Of a DNA stretch of 64,000 nt, positions 1 through 11,100 are shown piece by piece. Positions within the stretch are counted from its first letter, which is position 1, and each line of letters begins with the position of its first letter. Source of the DNA: Tenebrio molitor (taxonomy: Eukaryota > Arthropoda > Insecta > Coleoptera > Tenebrionidae); contig NC_091053.1 of the NCBI RefSeq assembly GCF_963966145.1, positions 8,618,001 through 8,682,000 of the forward strand, given 5' to 3'. The notes beneath the pieces are model-generated. The model saw only the letters and a program-made list of their open reading frames with translations. It was not told the DNA's origin and ran no database searches. Made by a program: the position numbers and the translations under genes.

Positions 1-604
1 GAACATAATTAACAAAGTTGGCAATGATATGTCGAATTGCAAAAAAAATATATTTATGGACAGGATGCTACTGTGGAGCCTCGGGGGCTCTCGACCCGAA
101 AAAAATATGTAATATACATGCTCGTGAAATTAAAATAATTGTGCTACTTTTGTAACTTTATTTTTTTAACTTCAAATACTCAAGAGTTCATAAACCCTTT
201 AATCGCTTCATATATGAAATGATAAACTAACAAACTACTAATTAATAACTATACAATAATTAATTTATCAAGACGTAACCCTTTATGAAAATGACAGCCA
301 GTGACATACCACTGATCCAAGCCCCTGTTCAAATTATTTACAATGACGGGACCCGCATCGTACGGAGGAATACGCGTTCCATCACAATAAAATATTTACA
401 CCAACAATGCTCGTCCGTCAAATTCATCAAAGCTTACAACACGGTTTTATACATCATTTTATACAATTAAACATTAAAAACAAAGTGTGGCCGTGGGAGA
501 AAGTTTCCGAAAAAAATCAGGACTCGGGGAATTTTTTTTAGAAGGGGATTGATTTCTGGAGGATGAAGTTTACTTTGTTTTACACTTAAAAAAAAACGAT
601 TAAC
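1..604 (-). other. 3' flank / likely 3' UTR of Vha16
   Basis: No coding sequence is supported here. The stretch follows the Vha16 stop codon on the minus strand and is AT-rich with long T and A runs. A minus-strand AATAAA (plus-strand tttatt at 157-162) would give a 3' UTR of about 440 nt, but other weak signals exist, so the cleavage site is uncertain. The 61-codon open frame at 285-470 has no recognisable domain. Confidence 0.4.
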
Positions 605-3600
605 TTATTTAGTGTAGAGGTAGATAGCTACGATCAGGCCGTAAAGACCTAACACTTCAGCGAAGATGAGGATGAGGATCATGCCGACGAACAGACGGGG
701 TTGTTGGGCTGTTCCTCTTACGCCGGCGTCTCCGACGATGCCGATGGCGAAACCGGCTGCCAAGCCGGAGAAACCTACCGCAAGACCTGCACCCAGATGT
801 ACGAAGCCGCTGAAAAAAAAACCATCCAAAATCACGTCAAACGAAAAATTCAAACATCGACTTCGTAAAAATGTTCTTAAATTTTATGACCGGCTTGCGT
901 GATTTATTTTATCGCAAGAAAATACATTACCACATAAAATGTGGCACATTATCTAAATAAAAAAACAAACAAAACATTTTTTTCTAGTCCAATACACAAC
1001 AAAATCAATATATGTATGTATTTAAAAAATCGATAAACCGTTTTTTCTTTTTTTTAAGAAATATTAAGTTGGCAACAAAATTGGCGATCCTATTTTGTTC
1101 TTTTGTCATTCGGAAAACGTCATTTATTTCTTATAACTAATATCAAAGAACCACCAACACCGCAATTTACAGTTGCGGAATTAAAATTTCGGCCAGTATT
1201 GTCATTTTCATACTGTAAACTTTAAAACAACCTTTACGTTAATATAACCTCATTTTGTACTCTTGTCATGTTATTTATTTACATTAAAAAATAGTGATTT
1301 GTGGCATAATAACGGGTAGGCAGCAGGTGAAAGCGATGCTTTCATTACACCCATTGCAATTAACTCAAGACCCAAAATTCAAAAACTGACTGCGTGACCG
1401 ACACAGAAAAGTTTAATTTTTGAATGTCAGTCATGATGACAGTAAAAGGTGGTTTACAGAGATTTTGTTGAAATGACAGAAAAATGCTGCCCGAAATTTT
1501 GATTCCGCGACTTTACACCCAAAATAGAGCCGAAAACATAACACTGTACACTTTTGACCTAGGGTGAAAAATCTCATCATATAAAAATTGAGGTTATGTA
1601 CAGATATTAGTACTCTTCATTTGAGAGTTTTATAAATGTCTCACTTTGCCAGGCATTTTTAATACATATGTTCAAATTTTAAATGCGAGATAAGACTGAT
1701 GACAGCCTAATGCGAGTTTGCGTACTTTCAATGACATTAAAAATAACAGGCGTTGGCAGATGTAGCCAATAGATATCATTAAATTCCCTCCTAAATTTAG
1801 TACAATTTTATTATTGCAAATCTATTTACAATAGGTAGTGGTTCTTTAATTAAAAAAAAAAACAAAACAAATACATCACTTCGGGATTATAATCACCTAA
1901 AAATACTTAAAATTAGCGTTTCTAATATTTCAATTAAAAAGCAATTGCTTCATTAGTGAAAGGTCCCGAATTTAGTTGCTACACTAGAACCTAATAATTG
2001 AAAGTAAAATCTGAATCGTGGGTCTGTTATTAGATTTCGACGTCTTCGTGAAGATAATTTAGTTACTTTTTTACTGTATCGTGCGTTCATTTAAATTTAT
2101 CCTCAAAGTTGGCGTTGAAGGGTCGATTGTGAATGCACCACTCGTACAAAAACGTAAGATTTAAACAGCTGATCCGTGATCCGTAATGCGTTCACAATCG
2201 ACTCTTCAACGGCAACTTTGAGGATACATTTTAATAATTATTATTTATTACATTCTCAAATGAAGACTACTAATATCTCTACATAACCTCAATTTTTATA
2301 CAGGTGTCCCCAAAAAAAAAGACGAGTCCACAAGTATAACTTCACATAAAAAAAACATAACACTAACTTTTGAAACAAATGACGAGCATCAAGCGAAAAG
2401 CTATCAAAATGCACTGCGTTACAGTGTAACAACCAAATTAAGGTAGCTGGAAAAACAAATGACAAATAATAACATGTGGGATTGCGCAGATATGCCGCCA
2501 ATGTTTAGCGCAAAATGGAACATAGACGATAGTACTGTTTTTTTACATTTTTTTGGTGAAATTTTTGGTAGTTAAGTGTATACTTGTGATTAAATTGTTG
2601 TTTTCAGAATAAAAATCTCTATCAGAATTACTAAAAAAAAATATGTAATCCCATTTGAAAAAAAATATTTTGACAGTTTACCCTTGAAGCCTATGGGGCT
2701 ATACTTGAATTTATTAGGCCATTTTGTAGTCTATTAACAACTATTTAATTTGGTGTACAGATAATTAAAATCTTCCGATTAATAACGGAGTTATGGACTC
2801 GTCTTCTTTTTTGGGGACACTCTGTATGATGAGATTTTCACCTTAGCTCAAAAGTGTACAATGTTGTCAGCTCTATTTAGGGTGTAAATTGCGGTGTTGG
2901 TGGTTCTTTGATTATTATACGGTGTAATCAAGAATGACTGAGTCTGTTGGTAACAATGAAATTTGGTAAATTTGAAATTTACCATGAAAGGTTCATTTTT
3001 ATAATAGCATATAACAGACATAACCAAAAATGTTTTAATGTCGTTTCAAGTTAAAAAATCCGGTCAGTGCCTATGACGAATCAAAAAACACCAGTATTTT
3101 TGATTGTTTCATTGCCAACAGACTCAGTCATTGTTGACCACGCTGTACATTATAGCTACTAAGGTCTGTAGATACTTAAACAATGAATCACCCCTGAAAG
3201 TACTGGGGGGAATTCTGAAATTTCATTATTTTAAATTTTCCATTTGCACATTGTTGTAGGTTGTTAAAAAACGAATATTTTTCGTCTGTAATTAGACAGG
3301 AGCTTGTTTTTAATCCGAAAATTTTCTCTTTTCAAAACGGAAGGCAAATCTACATCGATGGCAAACTGATAAATATTATCATTGGAATTTTGTAGCTCTG
3401 TTAATTTTCGGCATGGGATAAGCGAAAAACGGGGGCACAGTAAGGTAACCTTCCTGGCAATACCTAAACATTACTGAGACCTTGGACCTGTAACTTCTGC
3501 GCTGTAAGTACATAAATGCAATATTTATTCATACAAAGATTATAAAATCGTTAAATTTTGGCCAAGTCTTGGCAGACTCCTTTGGAAAAAATCGCACTGT

Positions 3601-6600
3601 AAGTACGCGTGTCTTGGGAAATCTTTTCCAGTGGTGTTGCGCCGATGACTGACCGTGTGTGTACGAAACTGTGACGCAACTCACTCAAGGCATTTGTATT
3701 TTTGGATACATTTGGTTAGCACTAAAAAGTTCAACAAACAGTACCTACACTCCTGCCGTAGAGATAAAAATGAAAACATCCACAAAAATGGCACAAAAAA
3801 AAAAAAAAACACAAATAAACCTCAGAGTGCGGACACTTACTTGTACAACTTGTAGCCTTCTGATGCTGGATTGATTCCACCAGCGATGAGGACAGCAATA
3901 ACCAATCCGTAAATGGCAATGATACCCGCCATGACAACAGGGATGATAGATTTCATAATAAGTTCTGGCCTCATTACGGACATCGCTGCTATGCCGGTAC
4001 CTGATTTCGCTGTACCATATGCCGCACCCAGCGCTGAAAAAAATTCATAAATAACATCTTCCGTATTAACACCATTATCAAAAATCCGTTGTCGAAAAAT
4101 GTACCGAATAAATCGACGCGTTTTCTTCGCGAAATTGTAATCGACCATGACCTAAGAAAAGTGACGAGTTTAGTCATCCTGGGATGGAAATATCGCATTT
4201 CCAAAACTAGTGATAGAAAAATTCTCCCCTGCTGATAGTCTTCGGGGCTTGAAATTTCGCAAACAAAAGGTCACAAACCTATCGTGGCAATAACGACAGA
4301 GTTTTGAAATTGCGATCGATGCATCCCCGTGGATTTGACAAGATTTTTCCGTTCAGAAATCGGATTTCAATCCAATTAGGCTGGAGTTAATGTTGCTGCT
4401 ATTTAGTCAGCTGGCTTTTTAAAATGGTTATTATAAACGCGAAGGATAAACGAGTTTAAATATAGTTTATGCCTACTCGTTCTCTCTACAAATGAGTATA
4501 AAATTTATAATTACAGCCCTGATCTGTCTCCGAAATAGTCTGAATGGATAATCGTTAAAAAAAAATACGTCGTATATCGCCTCGCGAGATGCGGTTTATT
4601 TGTTGAAAACATAATGTAATGATAATAAAAAAAACAGCGCCCATTAAAAACTCATCTTAATCTGATATCCGAACGAAATTTTCAAAGGGAAATTGGTTTG
4701 TTTTTTGGAACTATTCGAATAAAAAGATACACGTACTGTTTTTTTTTATTATTAAACCTAAAATTACTTGAATCAGTTCCAGTTTTGTTTCAAAATAAAC
4801 ACAAAAGACAATTTCGTTTTCAGAAAACGTTAACTGGCACGAAGTAAGGCGCAATTTCGCATTTTTTCAAGTGTGCATCAAGAGATAATACTTTTTATCT
4901 ACAAACATTTAAACCAACAGTAAATTGACTTTTGCGAAACGGTTATATTTACTAAAATGGAACACACTGAATTTAGAGAAACTGTCGAAAAATTGGATAA
5001 AGTAATCATAATCACTTGTTTTGCCTCGAGAAGTTAAAAACATGAATGTAGAAAAAACAAGAGCATAACAATGGAGTCAAGATATACTCGATTAAGATTA
5101 TATTGCAGTAGTAAAGACAAAAATGATAACACAACATAATATGCGATAAAACAGAATATTTGGATCAACAATTCACGGTACTGTTGTTTCATAAATGAGT
5201 TTAGTCGGTTTTCGATAACAAACACTGACTGAATCATTTCCTATAAAAGAGAAGAAATAACTACGAATGAAAAGCGAAGAGGAAAGTCCAACTGCTCAAC
5301 AGGCTTAACAATCTGCTCATAAATGGCAAAAAAACAAGTGATCCATCTCTGCAGCCTCTCTCCAAACAGAAGGCAACATTCAAGGTACGAGATTCGCTAC
5401 GCGTAAAGGTGGCAGCAATTAGCCACGCTTCGACCTCAGAAACGACTTTAAATAAAACCGAATTTTAAATCTCGACGGCGGCTTAACTTTAAATTTGGGA
5501 AAAACGCGAGACATTCCTTGAAACGAACAGCATTTGCGACCCGACGTGGTGATGAGCAGTCCAAGAATTCTGCTCAATCCATTATTGGTAGATAGCCAAA
5601 CAAAATGTTCGCATCCAGCTTGTGCATCTTTAAAATTGTTGCCACAAAAGTGACTCCCTAAATTTTTTTAGGAAATTCTGATGTTCGAGCAGTCGCATAT
5701 TAGTTCTTTCTTAGTACTTCTGAAATGTGAACAAAGAAAAACCGCATCGGTGAAACCTTGACATAGCAGGCTTCAGTAATTTCACATTGAATAATTGATT
5801 ACACACGGAATTCTGCTGCAGTCATTAAGAATGATATCAAACATACATTTTTCATGCATTAATAATTACGACAACGACTATTAGCGTTTTACAAATTCTG
5901 TTGTAATAAAATCATTCGGCTGGCAATGCAACATGTCAAAACTGACGTTTGCTATCGGTCACATGACTACACACCTGTCATCGTGAGGTCTTACACACAA
6001 TGCATGACACGTCGTAAATTGTGATGTAACGAGAAAACGGGGACTTATTACGACTATGCGATAACCATTTTATGATTCGGATATCCAAATTTGTCTCATA
6101 ACTCCGAGACACACACTTGGTGTCCGTTTTGTTATTACTCGGACTGAATTTATGTCCGATATTAATTTTTCTGACGTGTATGTGTTCCGCTATTTTCGAT
6201 GTTTACACAAAAAAGAACCCCAAACAGTTAACGGACACGGTACAGTAACGCAAGACCTCGTGCCAGTGGAACAAAAGATCTCGGTCATATGACATGAGAA
6301 CGCCTTATCTAATCTCTACATTTGTAACGAAAATGGCGACAGGGGCGGATCACCCCTCGAATTACATGCACAGGACGATCTAGACATGTTTGTAGGTGTC
6401 AATAGACGGTTCGTTGGCGGCGTGCCACATCGTCTTCTTCCTCTATTATTTATTTTCGTTAGACGGACCAAATGAACTCGTTTTGTTTGCAACTACGGTC
6501 GCGGAGATGACTAATATGTTTGGGTTGCAATTGCGGCTCTGCATTATTCATTTTTTCGATGCAAAGGCTTCGCTTGTAGGTTATGTAACTTGTTAATGAA

Positions 6601-7309
6601 ATTCACGTGACTTGGTGCAAACCTTGAAGTCACATGTTTCTCAGGTGGTTACCGTTACACCCACCTGTTTCGCAATGAAAAAACGGCGATTTTTCGAGAA
6701 TTTGGGGCCCAAACTGTGGCGAAATGTCTAGACTGATCTGTCAAAACGAGCCAACTTGGTTTGGTGTTATGGTGTTTTTTGAGCTTGGAAAGAGGAAAGT
6801 CTTGGGAACGTTTCTTGTCGGTGATTCAGAGCAACGTCGTCAGGGATTTACCGTTGCTTTGTCGAGGAATTAATGATCTGGTTCGACTTTAGGGTGGGTC
6901 TGTCAAAGCATGTGACCAACTTAAGTGGGTCACGGTGGCCGTTTCCTGGCAAAATGTGGGTGTTTTTCGGGATTCTTCTCGAAAATCGCTTCGTTTTGGG
7001 CTCGAGGGGTGCAAATCCGATCGATTCGGTCCTGCCGTTGGCATATGATCAGTGCAACGCCCATGGAAGTGGCGATTTAGCGCGACAGCAGCCTAGACCT
7101 GACTAAAACTATTTTAAAACCGTGTTTTGACATCGGTCGGAGGACGTTTGAGCCGCCGAACGGCACAAATGCGGGGCCGCGCGACAAAATCGATACTCGA
7201 CATGAAGGAGGGTTTATTTCCACTTACAACTGAAAATGATCGCTGCCGCCGCTCCCATGACTCCGAAGAAGGGCCCGTAAACGGGATTTTCCTCACCGAT
7301 CTCGACCAT
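605..7309 (-). CDS. Vha16: V-type H+-ATPase 16 kDa proteolipid subunit c
   Basis: This is subunit c of the membrane Vo sector, which forms the rotating ring that carries protons across endomembranes and apical plasma membranes. Coding exons on the minus strand are 7309-7228, 4033-3841 and 809-605 (82+193+205 nt). They join in frame to 159 aa, the usual family length. Donors are GTAAGT and GTAAGTG; both acceptors follow T-rich tracts ending in CAG. The start ATG at 7309 has AAA before it and G after it. The protein has four hydrophobic helices in two homologous halves. The invariant proton-binding glutamate is E143, in the motif LIFAEVLGLYG of the last helix. The loop between the halves (GGINPASEGYKLYN) differs from the common LYKGF version because the exon 2/3 junction codon reads AAC. 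Intron 2 (810-3840) is full of transposons; no 5' non-coding exon was identified. Confidence 0.97.
1172..1511. mobile_element. Element E: 340 bp miniature element inserted in the left arm of C
   Basis: Terminal inverted repeats of 21 bp with two mismatches (left GTTGCGGAATTAAAATTTCG, right end mirrored at 1491-1511) are flanked by a direct repeat TTTACA at 1166-1171 and 1512-1517. The other arm of element C, at 2870-2895, preserves the uninterrupted site with a single TTTACA. The 6 bp target duplication is therefore shown by the sequence itself. The element is non-coding. Confidence 0.8.
2077..2235. mobile_element. MITE family A, copy 1 (short form, inside element C)
   Basis: This is a foldback repeat whose arms share TCCTCAAAGTTGGCGTTGAA at about 2100 and its mirror image ending near 2226. 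The outer end reads TATCGTGCGTTCATTTAAAT. The central part is shorter than in the complete copy at 33129-33331. It has no coding capacity. It is one of seven copies or part-copies in this window. Confidence 0.75.
2299..2826. mobile_element. Element D: TA-flanked miniature mariner/Tc1-type element in the right arm of C
   Basis: The termini TACAGGTGTCCCCAAAAAAA and its mirror at 2796-2826 continue to GACGAGTCCA, giving a repeat of about 32 bp. TA duplications flank it. The intact left arm of element C (rc of about 1575-1595) reads AATTTTTATATGATGAG without an interruption, so TA-specific insertion is directly demonstrated. The interior is AT-rich and encodes no transposase. Assignment to the mariner/Tc1 group rests on the TA target and the TACAGNGTG-like end. 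Confidence 0.8.
2918..3147. mobile_element. Element F: 230 bp TA-flanked foldback element
   Basis: The left end TACGGTGTAATCAAGAATGA and the right end (mirror TACAGCGTGGTCAACAATGA) both continue into ACTGAGTCTGTTGG. TA dinucleotides border both ends. It lies 5 bp to the right of element C in Vha16 intron 2 and is non-coding. Confidence 0.75.
3148..3840 (-). other. Right-hand remainder of Vha16 intron 2
   Basis: This is AT-rich intron sequence between element F and the donor of Vha16 exon 2 (GTAAGTG, reading from 3840 downward). Small open frames here overlap the exon on other strands or contain poly-lysine runs from A tracts, and none resembles a protein. Confidence 0.6.
4034..7227 (-). other. 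Vha16 intron 1, no second gene seen
   Basis: This 3.2 kb intron lies between coding exons 1 and 2. The half near exon 2 is AT-rich. The half near exon 1 (about 5.9-7.2 kb) is more GC-balanced with many CpG, as expected close to a housekeeping promoter, and may hold regulatory sequence. I found no convincing exon, tRNA or transposon ends in it. Confidence 0.55.
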
Positions 7310-8192
7310 TTTCAGAAATGATTGGAGTATTTACAGGTCGGAATGGAATACGAGACACAACACTCCACGAAACCAGCGAACCCACTGACAAATATGGCTT
7401 ACACGACTGCCACCAGCAAGAATGGGTCATATGACGATAAGAAATTTTCAGGTGGAGTGCGGGTAAACACCACGCCGCGATTGGTCCGTTCAGAAACTAA
7501 GGACAACAAGCGACCAATCGCGAGCCGTCCTTTCCGGTTATCTCGTGATGTCACTTTCACTACACGTCTACTTGGACGTTATGAGCACGGAAAATTCAAA
7601 ATTTTCCAAAAGTATTATCCGGCGATTGGGCAACAAATTCAACCATGAATTTTAACTGGCAAATTCGTTACGAAACTTGACAATTCGCTCCAGTCTTGTC
7701 ATCAAAGAGTCTTTACACAATCACATGACTACCAGATTATCCGGTTTACAGAGCACGCGCACTGTTAGCGGGAAATTCGAACGGCCATTTACGGCACCCT
7801 TGTTTTATCTCATTATCGCCAAATTGGGGCGTTTTTTCGGGAGATTACGTGAAAAATCGATTATGGAGGCACTAAATCATTATTAATGCGCAAACGTTAC
7901 GTATTGGGGACGATAAGATATGTAAAAATGTACAAAGCACACAATTATAAATTTATCATAAGGGTATCACGTCATTACATTATGAAACCAATTAACACAA
8001 ACATTATTTACTTTCTTTATTAATGGTAAAACGCCAAATACATTCATTCTAGATTGACATCGCCACGACGGGAAACTCATACATGTAGTTTTTTCAACAC
8101 AATACACAACATATAAATCTAAAAATTGATTTACAAAATGTGGGAATGAACACCTCTTAATTACATTTATTTTTTTTTAACTTAAGACAAAT
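7310..8192 (-). other. Vha16 promoter/5' UTR and Trap1 3' flank
   Basis: The genes are arranged head to tail on the minus strand and separated by 883 bp. The part nearest Vha16 (7310-7700) is CpG-rich and should contain its 5' UTR and promoter; no TATA box stands out. For Trap1, minus-strand AATAAA signals occur at 8166-8171, only about 22 nt after the stop, and at 8016-8021. The second is the likelier poly(A) signal by spacing. Open frames here (7322-7648 and others) have no recognisable domain. Confidence 0.45.
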
Positions 8193-11100
8193 TTAATGTT
8201 TCTCTAACGCCTTTGCTAGGAGTGCGTTCATGGACGTCAGCAGAACTCTTGGATCCTCAACCAGACCAGCACCAACCATGGAATTGGCGAACAGCTGCAA
8301 TAATTAATTAAGAAAGAATTAATCTTAAGTGGCTAATTCCTGGGGCACACAATACATCATTTCGTTTTACGTCAAGACCTATTTGATAAGATTCTGATAA
8401 GCAAATCTTTTTGTTACCACACGCCGCGACATTTACCTGATTGGCTAAAAGTTCAGCTAAATGGGGATCACTCGTTATCAACTTGTGCAGCTTTTTGATG
8501 ATGGGGTGCCTACAATGTAAAATTAAATTCACGCACAACTATTTGCAAGTCGATACAACCTTGGATTAATCTCAAATTTAGGTTGCAAAAGCGCGTAGCG
8601 CCTGTCTTCGGACAATTGATGACTCTGCGTTCTTATGAAGTGTCTCGCCGCTGCCATTTCTTCCACTGTCACCACACACGGGTGATTTTCTAGCCTGGTT
8701 GTGGCGTTCACTTCTACCGCTTTTCCGGATAATTTAGTTTTAATCCAATCAGACAACTCGTTCACTTCGCTCCTCTTTAAACTATCTTCTCCTGAGAACA
8801 AATTCCAGCGAATTAAAATATACCTACCTACTTATTTCGTGAACAGTAAGTACCTAAATTACTGAGATCGTTTGCAGCTTTGTCATCTCTCATGTCTTTT
8901 TCCACTGAAACTAGTTTGTAACCCTTGAACTGTTGCAGTTGCATTAACACAAGTTCGTCGTATGGTTCATAACAGAAAAGAACTTCTTGTTGCTTGCTTT
9001 TGAGAGATTCATAATATGGTGAAGCCTCAGCCAAACTACGACTGTTACAAATTTGACAATTATTATAAACCGCAGCTATTGATTCTATTTACCTAGGAGC
9101 AGCAAGATAGAAAATCGTTTTACTATCTTTCGCCCGTTCTATATAATTATCCAAGGTCATTTTCTCTCCTTGATTCTTATGCGACGATTCAAATAGTAAC
9201 AATTTGCCGGCATCCTCCTTGAAAATTTCAAATTATTTAGTAACTTTTAAATGTCCCTAGTCAGAATAGCCAACATAAACTGTCAACAAAGCAGATGGAG
9301 GGAAAATAAGAAAGGAAATGTGGAAAATGTATGCGATTTCTTCATTACTACTACCGATAGTTAAAAAGCAGTGAGTTTTTCAATAATTTCCATAATTCCG
9401 AAAATGACGCAACCGAGTAGCCAATCCTTAACCTCCAAATCTCAAATTGCCAAAAATCCGGCAACCGAAGTTTTTAAAAAAATTATGCACGATTCCGGTA
9501 TTAAGTTATCATCGAACGAAGATCCAAACGTTTTAACGCAAGAACAAGCGTTAGTAGTGCGCGACATCGACAAACTACTCGAAGATGACTCCAACGAGTG
9601 CATCGACAGGTTCCTTCAAGGCTTCAAGATACTCATCAAGAAAGAGAGATATTTAAAAAAGGCGCTGATGCCGACGCTATTCAAAAATTCAACTAATCGT
9701 ACGGAGAGCGACGTCGAAATCCAACAAGAGAGTTTATTCAGGTAAAGAAACTTACAATTTATGGTTGGTTTATTCATAGTGACAAGGTTGGTGAACTAGG
9801 TAATAAATCTAACCGGTGAGCACTTTATAGCATCAGGTGCACGCCTGTTATTTTAACCTGATTATTAATTATAACTGTTTCATCTGGCGACAGTGGCGCA
9901 CGACTTGTAAACTTTACAAAAAAACGCTCCATTCAAAACTTATAAATAAATAAATCATGACATGCACCAGATGATTCTATTAATTCAAAAACGTAAACTT
10001 TCAGAATATTTCTTAAAGTGAGCCGTCTCCAAAAAGAAATAATCGAGATCCTCATGGACGAGCTCACCTCCACCATTACCGACGAAAACCACGACGTCTC
10101 TCGACTCAGACTTCTCCTCGGGCAACTTCGTTATCTACCTCACATTAAAGACTCGGAAAACTTGACCACGAAACTTCTAGACATCATAGACGTGGCTTCG
10201 TATCCCTCCCAACTAGAAATCTTAGACTCCATCCCTGAGATTCTCCCCGACAGCGAATACAACGAAACCGCCAAAGAACTGGGCAAGATGCTCGACAAAA
10301 ATGACAACCTCTCTGCCGCCATCATCGACTGTCTGAACGCTCTCAATTTGAGTCCAGAAATTCGAGCACAAATCCAGGATCACGTCCTCGCGAAAATCTT
10401 AACCGGAACATCGACCAAGATATTTCCGGTGTTTCTGGATTTCCTCATGGCCGATTTGAACGCTCGCACCTTGCCCGGTACACTTGTAAAGATTCGCAAC
10501 GCCTTGAATACGATAATGGCGTCAAACAACAAAGAAAACGAATCTTGCAAAGTGATGATTTTCAACCGTTTGCAGAAAGCTGCAGCTTTGAAATTAATTT
10601 CAGAAAGTTGGTTGACTGTTATTTCGAGCATCAAGACGTCGACTGACCACAAACCTGTCGATTTGTTGATTTTGTTTATGTTGCATTCCTGTTCCAAACT
10701 GAAGAAGCGAACCGTCGAGGCGACGTTTCGTAAACGAATCAAAGACGGACAGTTTAAATGTGCGCTTCTCGAGCAACTGTTTGAAAAATATCTGCCCCAA
10801 CAGCTCGTCCGTGACTACTTCACTACGATAGTAGAGGTAGCTTCGAGTCTCTTGAGGTGTAGTAATGACCACATAGTGACAGAATTTGCTGCCACTCTCT
10901 TCAAACTATTGTTCACTCACGAGCACACCGATCGCACTTCTCGCCAAGAAATACTCGAAAATATGATAGTCTTCGTAGGAGCCAGCGATCAAAAGAATGT
11001 CAACGTCGTCCTGACCATAATATTCGATCTGTTGGACGAAATCGCAAAAACTCCAAATCACGCGATTATTTTGATGCGACTGTTGGAGGAACTGGACAGA

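Larger units (their letters stand above)
1142..2912. mobile_element. Element C: miniature inverted-repeat transposon, host of three nested insertions
   Basis: A 30 bp perfect terminal inverted repeat begins ATCAAAGAACCACCAACACC at 1142-1171 and is mirrored at 2883-2912. The inverted arms continue inward: 1512-1633 pairs with 2252-2300 plus 2827-2882. Taking out the insertions E, D and A1 leaves about 740 bp. No transposase is encoded. The element lies in Vha16 intron 2. The superfamily is not recognised, and a clear target duplication was not seen at its outer ends. Confidence 0.8.

Noticed and set aside
9371..9403. Upstream extension of Fancd2 to the GTG at 9371
   Set aside because: Nuclear genes rarely start at GTG, and the ATG at 9404 has a good context.
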